Translations under genes and position numbers: made by a program | Origin: Acidobacteriota bacterium | GTDB lineage: Bacteria > Acidobacteriota > Vicinamibacteria > Vicinamibacterales > UBA8438 | NCBI GenBank assembly: GCA_026706755.1 | Contig: JAPOYG010000224.1 | Location: 1-44,016, forward strand | Length of the DNA stretch: 44,016 nucleotides | Reading direction: 5' to 3' | In this document: positions 16,450 to 24,995 of the stretch, piece by piece | How positions within the stretch are numbered: the stretch's first letter is position 1 | Layout of the letters: every line of letters begins with the position of its first letter | The notes under the pieces: model-generated | What the model was told of the DNA's origin: nothing | What the model saw: only the letters and a program-made list of their open reading frames with translations | Database searches by the model: none

Positions 16450-17862
16450 GTGCCGCAGCAGGCCGAGATCGTGTTTCGCGCGGGCGAGCTCGCCGCCGTG
16501 GCCGGCGGGCACCTCCATCGCGGACGGCCGGATACGGAGCTGGGCCGGTTCGCAATCGACAGCCGGCGCGTCCGGCCCGGTGACGTGTTCGTGGCAATCC
16601 ACGGAGCGCGCTTCGACGGGCACCGATTCGTCGCCGAGGCGCTCGGCAAGGGAGCGGCGGGCGCCATCGTCGCCCACGCCTCCGCGCTGCCGCCCGATGC
16701 CGGGCCGCACGCCTGGGTCGTCGTCGACGATACGGTCGCGGCGTTGCAGCGAATCGCGCAGGCGGTACGCCGGCGATCCGGCGCGCGGGTGGTGGCGATC
16801 ACCGGCAGCGTCGGGAAGACCACGACGAAGGAGTTGACAGCCGCCTTGCTCGGGACCCGCTATCGCGTGTTGCGGAACGAGGGGAACCTCAACAACCACA
16901 TCGGGTTGCCCCTCTCGCTTCTCGAGTTGCGGCGCCGCCCGGAGGCGGCGGTGGTGGAGCTTGGCATGAATCACGCAGGGGAGATCAGCACCCTGGTCCG
17001 GATCGCGGAGCCGGACTTCCGGGTGTGGACCAACGTGGCCGAGGTTCATGCGGCGTTCTTCGAATCTGTCGACGCGATCGCCGATGCGAAGGCGGAGATT
17101 CTCGAGGGTGCGACCCCGGAGACGGAGCTCGTCGTGAACGCGGCCGACCAGCGGGCGATGGCGCGGGTTGCGCGGTTCCCCGGCCGGATGACGACGTTCG
17201 GCGTGACCGGCGCCGCGGAGGTGCGGGCCGTCGAGGTCACCGACCTGGGGCTCGACGGTTCGCGGTCCCGGATCGAGACCCCGGCGGGGGCCGGCACCCT
17301 GCGAATGCGCCTCATCGGCCGCGGGCACGTAGCGAATGCGCTCGCCGCAATCGCCGTGGCGCTTCGCTTTCAGGTACCGCTGGAGACGATTCTGTCCACC
17401 GCCGCCACGTTTCGCGCCCAGCCCCGGCGGGGCGAGGTGTTGCGGCTCGGGGCCGGCGTGACCGTCGTCGACGACTCGTACAACTCCAGCCCGGCTGCCC
17501 TGCGGAGCACCCTGCGGTCGGTCGGGGGCGATCGGACGGACGGCCGCCGCGTGGCGGTGCTGGGGGAGATGCTGGAGCTCGGCGCTCGGGCGGAAGCCCT
17601 CCACCGCGCCTGCGGCGCGGCCGCGGTGGAGGCGGGGTTCACGCACATCGTGGCGATTGGCGGCGCCCCGGCCGTCGCGCTGGCGGCGGGGGCGGTGACG
17701 GCGGGCCTGCCGTCCTCGGCCGTGACGACCTGGGGGACGAGCGCGGAGGCGGAGCCGGCCGTGTCCGCCCTGGTGCAGGCCGGCGACCTGGTGCTGGTGA
17801 AGGGGTCCCGCGGCGTCGGGACGGACCGGATCGTGGACCGTCTCCGGTTGGACTGGGCCTGA
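16450..17862 (+). CDS. murF: UDP-MurNAc-tripeptide:D-Ala-D-Ala ligase MurF
   Basis: MurF attaches the D-Ala-D-Ala dipeptide, completing the cytoplasmic pentapeptide precursor. From GTG at 16450 the protein is 470 residues. It has the N-terminal recognition motif FAIDSRRVRPGDVFVAIHG (34-52), the P-loop ITGSVGKTTTK (117-127), ELGMNHAGEI in the ATPase domain, and DDSYNSSP in the C-terminal domain. The GTG was chosen as the first plausible codon after the murE stop; GTG at 16471 would remove seven residues. The stop overlaps the mraY ATG by one base (TGATG). The ligase that makes its dipeptide (ddl) is not in this cluster. Confidence 0.96.
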   Translation: MPQQAEIVFRAGELAAVAGGHLHRGRPDTELGRFAIDSRRVRPGDVFVAIHGARFDGHRFVAEALGKGAAGAIVAHASALPPDAGPHAWVVVDDTVAALQRIAQAVRRRSGARVVAITGSVGKTTTKELTAALLGTRYRVLRNEGNLNNHIGLPLSLLELRRRPEAAVVELGMNHAGEISTLVRIAEPDFRVWTNVAEVHAAFFESVDAIADAKAEILEGATPETELVVNAADQRAMARVARFPGRMTTFGVTGAAEVRAVEVTDLGLDGSRSRIETPAGAGTLRMRLIGRGHVANALAAIAVALRFQVPLETILSTAATFRAQPRRGEVLRLGAGVTVVDDSYNSSPAALRSTLRSVGGDRTDGRRVAVLGEMLELGARAEALHRACGAAAVEAGFTHIVAIGGAPAVALAAGAVTAGLPSSAVTTWGTSAEAEPAVSALVQAGDLVLVKGSRGVGTDRIVDRLRLDWA

Positions 17863-18947
17863 TGCTCTACTACCTGCTGTATCCGCTACGGACGGAGTTT
17901 GGCGTCCTCAACGTGACGCAGTACATCACATTCCGGACCGCGGCGGCCAGCCTCACCGCTTTCGCGCTGACGCTCGTGCTCGGGCCCTGGGTGATTCGTC
18001 GCCTGCGGGCGATGCAGATCGGGCAGGTCGTGCGCGCCGACGGCCCCGCGACCCATCAGGCGAAGGCCGGGACGCCGACCATGGGCGGGTTGCTCGTGCT
18101 TCTCGCGGCGGTCGTCCCGACCGTGCTGTGGGCGGACCTCGGCAACGTGTACGTGCAGGTCGCCGTCCTGTCGACGGCGGCGTTCGGCGTCATCGGCTTC
18201 GTCGACGATGCACTCAAGGTGGGCCGTGCGTCCCACCGGGGCCTCTCCCCGAGCCGCAAGCTGATCGCCCAGGCGGCGGTCGCCACCGTCGTCGGCGTCG
18301 TCCTGCTGCGGCTGACCGAGGGCGGCCTGTACAGCACGGAGATCATCTTCCCGTTCTTCAAGCAGTTCACGCCCGACGTCGGGTGGCTCTACCTCCCGTT
18401 CGCCGTGCTCGTCCTGGTGGCGGCGTCGAACGCCGTCAATCTCACGGACGGCCTCGACGGGCTGGCCATCAGCATCTTCACGGTCGCCGCCGGAGCCTTC
18501 ACCGCGCTCACGTACGTCGCCGGCCACGCGGAGATCGCCGATTTCCTGCTGATCGCACGGTTCCCGCCGGCCGGCGAGCTGACGATCTTCTGCGGCTCCC
18601 TCGTCGGCGCCGGCCTGGGCTTTCTCTGGTACAACTCGTATCCCGCCGACGTCTTCCTGGGAGACGTCGGCGCGCTCGCCCTCGGGGGCGCCCTCGGCAC
18701 GGTGGCCCTGCTGATCAAGCAGGAGCTGCTGCTGCCCATCGTCGGCGCCGTGTTCGTCGTCGAGCTCCTCTCGGTCGCCATCCAGGTCGCCTCGTTCCGG
18801 CTGACGGGGCAGCGCGTGTTCCGGATGGCGCCCCTCCACCACCACTACGAGCTGGTCGGCTGGAGCGAGCCCAAGATCATCACCCGGTTCCTGATCATGG
18901 CGGTCGTCTTCGCGCTGTTCAGCCTGACGACGCTGAAGCTCAGATGA
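17862..18947 (+). CDS. mraY: Phospho-MurNAc-pentapeptide transferase MraY
   Basis: MraY moves phospho-MurNAc-pentapeptide from UDP to undecaprenyl phosphate, making lipid I, the first membrane step. The 361-residue protein has about ten membrane helices and the family's cytoplasmic motifs: KAGTPTMGG (68-76), FVDD with Asp115 and Asp116, NLTDGLDGLA (193-202), and the final MAPLHHHYELVGWSEPKI histidine motif. Length is normal. Its start overlaps the murF stop, and its stop overlaps the murD ATG by 4 nt, so the three should be translationally coupled. Confidence 0.98.
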   Translation: MLYYLLYPLRTEFGVLNVTQYITFRTAAASLTAFALTLVLGPWVIRRLRAMQIGQVVRADGPATHQAKAGTPTMGGLLVLLAAVVPTVLWADLGNVYVQVAVLSTAAFGVIGFVDDALKVGRASHRGLSPSRKLIAQAAVATVVGVVLLRLTEGGLYSTEIIFPFFKQFTPDVGWLYLPFAVLVLVAASNAVNLTDGLDGLAISIFTVAAGAFTALTYVAGHAEIADFLLIARFPPAGELTIFCGSLVGAGLGFLWYNSYPADVFLGDVGALALGGALGTVALLIKQELLLPIVGAVFVVELLSVAIQVASFRLTGQRVFRMAPLHHHYELVGWSEPKIITRFLIMAVVFALFSLTTLKLR

Positions 18948-20317
18948 CCTCCTTCTCGGTCGCCGGATCGCACGTCGTGGTGGTCGGCGCCGCCCGCAGC
19001 GGGCTGGCGGCGGCGGCGCTGGCAGCGCGGCGCGGAGCCCGCGTCACCGTGAGCGAGGTGCGCCCGGCGGCAGCGGACGCAGCCGGGGCGGCGTCGCTCC
19101 GGCGCCTCGGCGTCGCACTGGAGCTCGGGGGACATCGGCCGGGGACGTTCGATGCGGCGGACCTGATCGTGTTGAGTCCGGGCGTATCGCCGCGGATCCC
19201 GCCGGTGGCCCGCGCGCGCGCCGCCGGGGTGCCCGTCATCAGCGAGATCGAGCTGGCCGCCCGCTGGCTCCGGGGGCGCCTCGTCGCGGTCACCGGTACC
19301 AAGGGCAAGTCGACGACAACCGCGCTGAGCGGCCGCATGCTCGACACGGGCGGGCACCGGACCGTCGTCGGTGGGAACATCGGCCAGGCGCTGAGCAGCC
19401 AGGTGGACGCCTCGACCCCGGACGCGATCCACGTCGTCGAGGTGAGCAGCTTCCAGCTCGAGCTCACGGCGACGTTCCGGCCCTGGATCGCGGTCTGCCT
19501 CAACCTCTCGCCCGATCACCTCGACCGCCACGGGACCCTCGAGGAGTACGCCCGGGCCAAGGCGCGCATCTTCGCCAACCAGACGGGCGACGACGCGATG
19601 GTGATCAACGCGGACGACCCGCGGGTGCTGGAGATGGCGCGCGGCGGACGGGCGCGATCCCTGCGGTTCGCGGTGTCCCGCACGCTGTCCGAGGGCGTGC
19701 ACGTCAACGGGGACGCCATCGCGCACCGCAGCGGCGGAGTGGACCGGCGGCTCGTACCGCTGTCCGCCGTCCGGCTCCCCGGCCGGCATCTGCTGAGCGA
19801 CGTGGCGGCGGCGGCGGCCGTCGGCACCCTGGCCGGCGTCGACCCCGATGCAATGACCCGCGCCGTGCAGTCGTTCGCCGGCCTCGAGCACGCGCTCGAG
19901 TTCGTGGCCGAGCACCGGGGCGTCCGCTATGTCAACGATTCGAAGGCGACGAATCTGGCCGCGGCGCGAGCCGCCATCGAGTGCTTCGACCGGGATCTGG
20001 TGGTGATCCTCGGCGGCCGCTTCAAGGGCGGGCGGCTGGCCGACCTCGGAGCTCCCCTGGCCGCCCGCGAGGCCGCGGTGGTGGCGATCGGGGAAGCGCG
20101 TCCGCGCATCCGCGAAGCGCTCGGGGACATCGTGACCGTGGTCGACGCCGACTCGATGACCGTGGCGGTGGCCGCGGCGCGACGGCTGGCCCGGGCAGGG
20201 GGGACCGTGCTGCTGGCGCCCGCGTGCGCCAGCCTCGACATGTTCTCGGACTACTCGGCGCGGGGCCGCGCCTTCAAGGAGGCGGTAGGCCGACTGTCCG
20301 GCGCAGATGAGCCGTGA
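18944..20317 (+). CDS. murD: UDP-MurNAc-L-Ala:D-glutamate ligase MurD
   Basis: MurD adds D-glutamate to UDP-MurNAc-L-Ala. The 457-residue protein opens with a Rossmann-like part (VVVVGAARSGLAAAALA, 11-27; LSPGVSP), followed by the ATPase P-loop VAVTGTKGKSTTT (114-126), NLSPDHLDRH, and the C-terminal domain with NDSKATN and LLAPACASLDMFSDYSARG. Length is normal. The ATG overlaps the mraY stop by 4 nt. The final codons and the stop lie within the left arm of a 121-bp inverted repeat, so the last few residues (GADEP) may come from that element; the catalytic parts are unaffected. Confidence 0.97.
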   Translation: MTSFSVAGSHVVVVGAARSGLAAAALAARRGARVTVSEVRPAAADAAGAASLRRLGVALELGGHRPGTFDAADLIVLSPGVSPRIPPVARARAAGVPVISEIELAARWLRGRLVAVTGTKGKSTTTALSGRMLDTGGHRTVVGGNIGQALSSQVDASTPDAIHVVEVSSFQLELTATFRPWIAVCLNLSPDHLDRHGTLEEYARAKARIFANQTGDDAMVINADDPRVLEMARGGRARSLRFAVSRTLSEGVHVNGDAIAHRSGGVDRRLVPLSAVRLPGRHLLSDVAAAAAVGTLAGVDPDAMTRAVQSFAGLEHALEFVAEHRGVRYVNDSKATNLAAARAAIECFDRDLVVILGGRFKGGRLADLGAPLAAREAAVVAIGEARPRIREALGDIVTVVDADSMTVAVAAARRLARAGGTVLLAPACASLDMFSDYSARGRAFKEAVGRLSGADEP

Positions 20318-20429
20318 GCAGTCATCAGTCGGACTGAGCGGTGTGGAGCTGGCCGCTGGGAGCGCAGGCTGACCCGGCCTGCGAGGCTGGTGTCCACACC
20401 CGGGTTCGACTGATGACTGCTGGCGGCTC
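20309..20429. repeat. 121-bp near-perfect inverted repeat spanning the murD stop codon
   Basis: Paired arms, outermost first: GAGCCG (20309-20314) with CGGCTC (20424-20429); AGCAGTCATCAGTCG (20317-20331) with CGACTGATGACTGCT (20407-20421), 15 bp perfect; GTGTGGA (20341-20347) with TCCACAC (20393-20399); and a small apical CAGGC/GCCTG stem near 20365-20381. It fills most of the 195-base murD-ftsW gap, the only sizeable gap in the cluster. It could be a MITE-like insertion or an RNA attenuator or processing site. No second copy is visible in this window. The rest of the gap (20430-20512) shows nothing recognisable. Confidence 0.8.
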
Positions 20430-20512
20430 AACCGCCGGGGTCGCCGGCAGCGCACCCCGCCACCGGCCGGGATCCTCCGCGTGGCCTCCGGGCTGCGCCG
20501 CGAGCCGCGAGT

Positions 20513-21613
20513 ATGGCGCGAACACTCAAATCGGACAAGCCGCTGTACCTCGCCACCCTGGCGTTGCTCTTCTCGAGTCTCGTCATGGTCTACAGCGCGT
20601 CCGCCGTCGTCGCGGGCGAACGGCTCGGCCAACCGTACTTCTTCCTGTTTCGGCAGATGGCGTGGCTGGCGATAGGCGTCGGCCTGCTGGTCGCGGTGAT
20701 GCGCATCGACTACCGGCGACTGAAGCGGCCGGTGGTGGTCTGGACGGTGCTCGGCATCACCACGGCCGCCCTGATCGCGGTGCTCTTCGCCCCGCCGATC
20801 AACGGCACCCGGCGCTGGTTCGGCATCGCGGGGTTCGGCGTTCAGCCCTCCGAGATCGCCAAGCTGGCCGTCATCCTTTTCGTGGCCGCGTTCCTCGACC
20901 GGCGCATGGCGCAGGGCGACGACCTCGCGCGGTCCGTGCTTCCGCTGTCCGCCGTAACGGCCGGCGTGGCGGGTCTGATCCTGCTGGGCCCCGACTTCGG
21001 GACGGCGTTCACCCTGCTCGTGATCGCGACCGGCATGGTCTTCGCGGCGGGGTTGAGCTATCGCTACTTCATCGGCATCGGCCTGGTCGCCCTGCCCGCG
21101 CTGGTTGCCGTCCTGGCCAGCGCCGAGTACCGCCGCCGCCGGCTGTTCGTCTTTCTCGATCCGTGGGCCGATCCGCTCGACTCCGGATTCCAGCTCGCGC
21201 AGTCCCAGATAGCCGTGGGCACCGGCGGGCTGTTCGGGCGCGGGGTCATGGGCGGGGTGCAGAAGCTGTTCTTCCTGCCGGAGCCCCACACCGACTTCAT
21301 CTACGCGGTGATCGCGGAGGAGACCGGTCTCGTCGGCGCCACGGCGGTCCTGCTCTGCTTCGCCGTGATCATCTGGCGCGGCCTGCGGGTGACGCGGAAC
21401 GCGCCCGATCCGTTCGGGTCGCTGCTCGCGTTCGGCATCACCGCGATGCTGGCCCTGCAGGCGTTCATGAACATGAGCGTCGTGCTCAGCCTGATGCCGA
21501 CCACGGGGCTGCCGCTGCCGTTCGTGAGCTTCGGCGGATCGTCGCTGATGACGAGCCTGCTCGGGATGGCGGTGCTGCTGAACGTCTCGCAGCATGCATC
21601 GGCCGCAACGTGA
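20513..21613 (+). CDS. ftsW: Septal peptidoglycan glycosyltransferase FtsW
   Basis: FtsW is the SEDS-family polymerase that builds septal glycan strands together with FtsI. The 366-residue protein has about ten membrane helices and SEDS signatures: MVYSASAV near residue 26, INGTRRWFGIAGFGVQPSEI around 96-115, GPDFGTAF, the extracellular loop ending PEPHTDFIYAVIAEETG, and PLPFVSFGGSSL near the C-terminus. The start ATG at 20513 has no good ribosome site, perhaps because the upstream gap contains a large inverted repeat. Its stop overlaps the murG GTG by 4 nt. The neighbourhood favours FtsW over RodA. Confidence 0.95.
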   Translation: MARTLKSDKPLYLATLALLFSSLVMVYSASAVVAGERLGQPYFFLFRQMAWLAIGVGLLVAVMRIDYRRLKRPVVVWTVLGITTAALIAVLFAPPINGTRRWFGIAGFGVQPSEIAKLAVILFVAAFLDRRMAQGDDLARSVLPLSAVTAGVAGLILLGPDFGTAFTLLVIATGMVFAAGLSYRYFIGIGLVALPALVAVLASAEYRRRRLFVFLDPWADPLDSGFQLAQSQIAVGTGGLFGRGVMGGVQKLFFLPEPHTDFIYAVIAEETGLVGATAVLLCFAVIIWRGLRVTRNAPDPFGSLLAFGITAMLALQAFMNMSVVLSLMPTTGLPLPFVSFGGSSLMTSLLGMAVLLNVSQHASAAT

Positions 21614-22725
21614 CCGGCGCACCGCACCCGGCGCTCCGCGTGGTCTTCGCGGGAGGAGGAACCGGCGGGCACCTGTTCCCGGGCGTCGCGGTGGCGCGGG
21701 AGTTGATGCGGCGCCGCCCCGACGCGCGCATCGTGTTCGTCGGCGCGGGGCGCGGAATCGAGAACCGGGTCCTGGCCCGGGAGGGCTTCGCCCTGGAGCG
21801 CATACGCAGCATGGGATTGATGGGCAAGTCGCTCGGGGCGATCGGGCGGGCCGCGGCGCTGGCGCCGCTCACCGTCGTGGACGCGCTGGCGGTCCTGCGC
21901 CGGACGCGCCCGGACGTCGTCGTCGGGCTCGGCGGCTACAGCGCGGGCCCGGTGGTGCTCCTCGCGGCCATCGGGGGCCGGCCGACGATGCTCATGGAGC
22001 AGAACGCGGTGCCGGGCATCACCAACCGGCTGCTGGCGCCGGTCGTCCGCGCCGCGGCCGTCTCGTACGACGCGGCGGCCGACTACTTCGGAGCGAAGGC
22101 CTTCGTGGCCGGCAACCCGGTGCGCGACGCGTTCCTCGCGCCGCCGGTTCCGTCGCCCGGCGCAGGCTTGCGGGTGCTCGTGCTCGGCGGCTCGCAGGGT
22201 GCGCACCCGCTGAACGAGGCGATGGTGCGGGCGGCGCCCGCGCTCGGGGCGGCCGGGCCGGGCATAGCGCTCACGCACCAGACGGGCGAGCGGGACTGCG
22301 AGGCGGTACGCGCCGGCTATCGGCAGGCCGGGATGACGGCCCGCGTCGAGCCGTTCCTCGATACGGTGGCGGAAGACATGCGCGCGGCCGATGCGGTGGT
22401 CTGCCGGGCGGGGGCGACGACGCTCGCGGAGGTGGCGGCGTCCGGCCGGCCGGCGCTGATCGTGCCGCTGCCGCGGGCCGCGAACGATCACCAGCGGCGA
22501 AACGCAGCCGTGTTCGCGGCCGCGGGGGCGGCGGAAGTCGTCGAGGAGGCCGTGCTGGGAACGCAGCTGGCGCCACGGCTCCTGGCGCTGCTCGCCGACG
22601 CGGGCCGGCGCGAGGCGATGGCGGAGGCGGCCCGTCGCCTCGCCCGGCCGGACGCGGCGCGCCGGGTCGTCGATCGCATCGAGCGGTTGGCGGGGCTGCC
22701 GCCAGCGGGCGGCGACCGAGAGTGA
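21610..22725 (+). CDS. murG: Lipid II synthase MurG (undecaprenyl-PP-MurNAc-pentapeptide GlcNAc transferase)
   Basis: MurG adds GlcNAc to lipid I on the cytoplasmic membrane face, forming lipid II. The 371-residue GT-B protein has FAGGGTGGHLFPGVAVA (13-29), DVVVGLGGYSAGPVVLAA-type sequence in the N-domain, EQNAVPG, and the C-domain motifs VLGGSQGAHPLNE and CRAGATTLAEVAASGRPALI, where the sugar nucleotide binds. The frame is open far upstream, but GTG at 21610, overlapping the ftsW stop (GTGA), places the start exactly where the family begins. It ends 16 nt before murC. Confidence 0.97.
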   Translation: MTGAPHPALRVVFAGGGTGGHLFPGVAVARELMRRRPDARIVFVGAGRGIENRVLAREGFALERIRSMGLMGKSLGAIGRAAALAPLTVVDALAVLRRTRPDVVVGLGGYSAGPVVLLAAIGGRPTMLMEQNAVPGITNRLLAPVVRAAAVSYDAAADYFGAKAFVAGNPVRDAFLAPPVPSPGAGLRVLVLGGSQGAHPLNEAMVRAAPALGAAGPGIALTHQTGERDCEAVRAGYRQAGMTARVEPFLDTVAEDMRAADAVVCRAGATTLAEVAASGRPALIVPLPRAANDHQRRNAAVFAAAGAAEVVEEAVLGTQLAPRLLALLADAGRREAMAEAARRLARPDAARRVVDRIERLAGLPPAGGDRE

Positions 22726-22741
22726 TTGCCTGGAATGGCCG

Positions 22742-24139
22742 GTGCGTGAAGGGGTCAGGCGTGTCCACATGGTGGGGATCGGCGGGGCTGGGATGAGCGC
22801 CATCGCGGAGATCCTGCTCGACCGCGGCCTGGAGGTGAGCGGCTCGGACGCCGCGCCCTCGGCGACGCTGGACCGTTTGCGCGGCGCCGGCGCGAGGGTG
22901 CACGTGGGCCATGCGGCCCGGCAGGTCGGCGCCGCCGACCTCCTGGTCGTCTCGTCTGCCGTGCCCGCCGACAACCCGGAGCTCGAGGAGGCGGCGCGGC
23001 GCGCCATCCCCGTGGTCGGCCGCGGGGCCCTGCTCGCCGAGCTCGCCGCTTCCCGGCGCACCGTCGCGGTGGCCGGGTCGCACGGCAAGACCACCACGAC
23101 GTCGATGATTGCGCTGGCGCTCGAGGACGCCGGCGGCGACCCCACGGCAGTGATCGGCGGCCGCGTGCGCGCCCTGGGGGGGAACGCGCGCGTCGGACGG
23201 GGTCCGTGGATGGTGGTGGAGGCCGACGAGAGCGACCGATCGTTCCTGCACCTCGCGCCCGAGATCGCCGTGCTCACGAGCATCGACGACGAGCACCTCG
23301 ATGCCTATGGCGGCATGGCCGAGCTCGAGGCGGCGTTCGCGGCGTTCGCGGCGCGCGTGCCGGCCGCGGGGTGCGTCGTCATCTGCGCGGACGATGCGCG
23401 CCTCGGCCGCCTGCTGCGCGCCGCTCCCGCTCCCGCTCCCCTCCTCGCCTACGGCATCGACGAGCCGTCGGCCGCGGTGCGCGCGCTCGAGGTCACCCTC
23501 GGCGCGGCCGGGTCGCGCTGCCGCGTCGCCGTGCGCTGCGGCCCGGCGCCCGCGGAGGTCGAGCTGGCGCTCCGCGTGCCGGGGCGGCACAACCTGCAGA
23601 ACGCGCTGGCCGCGCTGACCGTCGCGGCGCGGCTGGGGCTGTCGCCGGCTCGCGCCGCCGCGGCACTGGCCCGCTTCGAGGGAGCCGAGCGTCGCTTCGA
23701 GCACCACGGCGAGGCCGGCGGCGTGCGGGTCGTCGATGACTACGGCCACCATCCGACGGAGGTCGCGGCGGCCATCGAGACGGCGCGCCTCGGCGCACCG
23801 GGACGCGTGATCGTCGTCTTCCAGCCGCATCGCTACACGCGGACGCTCCGGTTGCGCGAGCGGTTCGGGCCGGCGCTGGCGCTCGCGGACGCCGTGATCC
23901 TGACCGAGGTCTACGCGGCGGGAGAGCCCCCCGTCGCCGGCGCGACCAGCGGGGCCATCGCCGCCGCGGTCCGAGCCGTGTCGGCGGTTCCGGTCCATTG
24001 CGTCGAGACGCTCGACGCCGCCGCCGTTGCGGCGGCAGGGACGGCGCGGCGGGGCGATGTCGTCCTCACCCTGGGGGCGGGTACGGTGGGGACGATCGCG
24101 CCTCGCATCCTGCGGTCCCTCGAGGAGCGGGCATCGTGA
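22742..24139 (+). CDS. murC: UDP-MurNAc:L-alanine ligase MurC
   Basis: MurC adds L-alanine to UDP-MurNAc, the first ligase step of the stem peptide. The 465-residue protein begins with VHMVGIGGAGMSAIAEIL (8-25), has P-loop AGSHGKTTTT (111-120), the VEADESDRSFL segment, and DDYGHHPTEV in the C-terminal domain. The start is GTG at 22742, 16 nt after murG. Its stop overlaps the ftsQ GTG by 4 nt. In many clusters murB and ddl follow murC; here neither is present and ftsQ comes next, so UDP-MurNAc must be made by a murB elsewhere. Confidence 0.97.
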   Translation: MREGVRRVHMVGIGGAGMSAIAEILLDRGLEVSGSDAAPSATLDRLRGAGARVHVGHAARQVGAADLLVVSSAVPADNPELEEAARRAIPVVGRGALLAELAASRRTVAVAGSHGKTTTTSMIALALEDAGGDPTAVIGGRVRALGGNARVGRGPWMVVEADESDRSFLHLAPEIAVLTSIDDEHLDAYGGMAELEAAFAAFAARVPAAGCVVICADDARLGRLLRAAPAPAPLLAYGIDEPSAAVRALEVTLGAAGSRCRVAVRCGPAPAEVELALRVPGRHNLQNALAALTVAARLGLSPARAAAALARFEGAERRFEHHGEAGGVRVVDDYGHHPTEVAAAIETARLGAPGRVIVVFQPHRYTRTLRLRERFGPALALADAVILTEVYAAGEPPVAGATSGAIAAAVRAVSAVPVHCVETLDAAAVAAAGTARRGDVVLTLGAGTVGTIAPRILRSLEERAS

Positions 24140-24960
24140 CTGCTTCACGGCCCCGCGATCGCCGCCCGTCGGCGCCGCGCAAGATGGCGCGAAGGCGCCG
24201 CCTGGCGGGCTGGCGGCGATTCGTCGCGGGAGCGCTGCTCGCGGTGGCGTTGGGAGTGCCGGCGGCGTACGCGGTGCTGCGAGCACCCCAGCTCCAGGTG
24301 TCGACGATCGCCGTCACCGGAGCCCGCTGGGTATCCGAGGGCGAGGTGCGGAGCGCCGCGGAGCCGTTCCGGGGGCAGCACATCCTGGCCGTGGACCTCG
24401 ACGCGGCCCGCGCCGGCCTGCGGTCCCTGCCCTGGATCGCGGACGTGCAGCTCCGCCGCGTCCTGCCCTCGACGGTCGAGGTCCGGGTGAGGGAGCGGGT
24501 GCCGGTAGGCATCGCCCGCGTCGGTCGCCGCCTGTACCTGGTTGACCGCAATGGCGTGCTGCTCGACGACTACGGACCCCGCTTCTCCGAGCTCCGGCTG
24601 GCGATCATCGACGGTCTGGAGGGGCGGGGCGACGTCATGGAGAAGGTCGATCGGCGTCGTGCCGCCCTGGCCGCGCGTCTGATCGCGCAGGTGTCCGGAC
24701 ACGAGGATCTCGCCGCGCGCATCTCGCAGATCGACGTCCGGGACGCGGAGGATGCCGTGGTCCTTCTGAACGGGGACCCGGCGCGCATCCATCTCGGCGC
24801 CGAGCGGTTCGTCGAGCGGCTCAACACCTACCTCGATGTGGCCCCGACCCTGCGCGACCATGTTTCGGACATCGATGCCGTCGATCTCCGGTTCGGGCGG
24901 CGCATCTACGTTCGCCCGTCCGGAACGGGGGCGGGGCAGGGAGGTCGGCGTGCATCGTGA
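24136..24960 (+). CDS. ftsQ: Cell division protein FtsQ (POTRA domain)
   Basis: FtsQ (DivIB) is a bitopic divisome scaffold that binds FtsL and FtsB. From GTG at 24136 the protein is 274 residues: a highly basic cytoplasmic tail (residues 8-28), one membrane helix (about 29-47), a POTRA domain (about 53-122, VSTIAVTGARWVSEGEVRS to VEVRVRERVPVG in shorter pieces), then the FtsQ beta domain with YLVDRNGVLLDDY. The start overlaps the murC stop (GTGA) and is the only one giving a proper cytoplasmic tail. Its own stop overlaps a GTG that could open ftsA. Confidence 0.93.
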   Translation: MTASRPRDRRPSAPRKMARRRRLAGWRRFVAGALLAVALGVPAAYAVLRAPQLQVSTIAVTGARWVSEGEVRSAAEPFRGQHILAVDLDAARAGLRSLPWIADVQLRRVLPSTVEVRVRERVPVGIARVGRRLYLVDRNGVLLDDYGPRFSELRLAIIDGLEGRGDVMEKVDRRRAALAARLIAQVSGHEDLAARISQIDVRDAEDAVVLLNGDPARIHLGAERFVERLNTYLDVAPTLRDHVSDIDAVDLRFGRRIYVRPSGTGAGQGGRRAS

Positions 24961-24995
24961 CGTGGCGGGGGGACGGCGGGCTAGCGGAGGGCAGT

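Noticed and set aside
20341-22725. Single long protein covering ftsW and murG in the murG frame
   Set aside because: The upstream part is a shadow of ftsW. MurG homology starts just after the GTG at 21610, which overlaps the ftsW stop.
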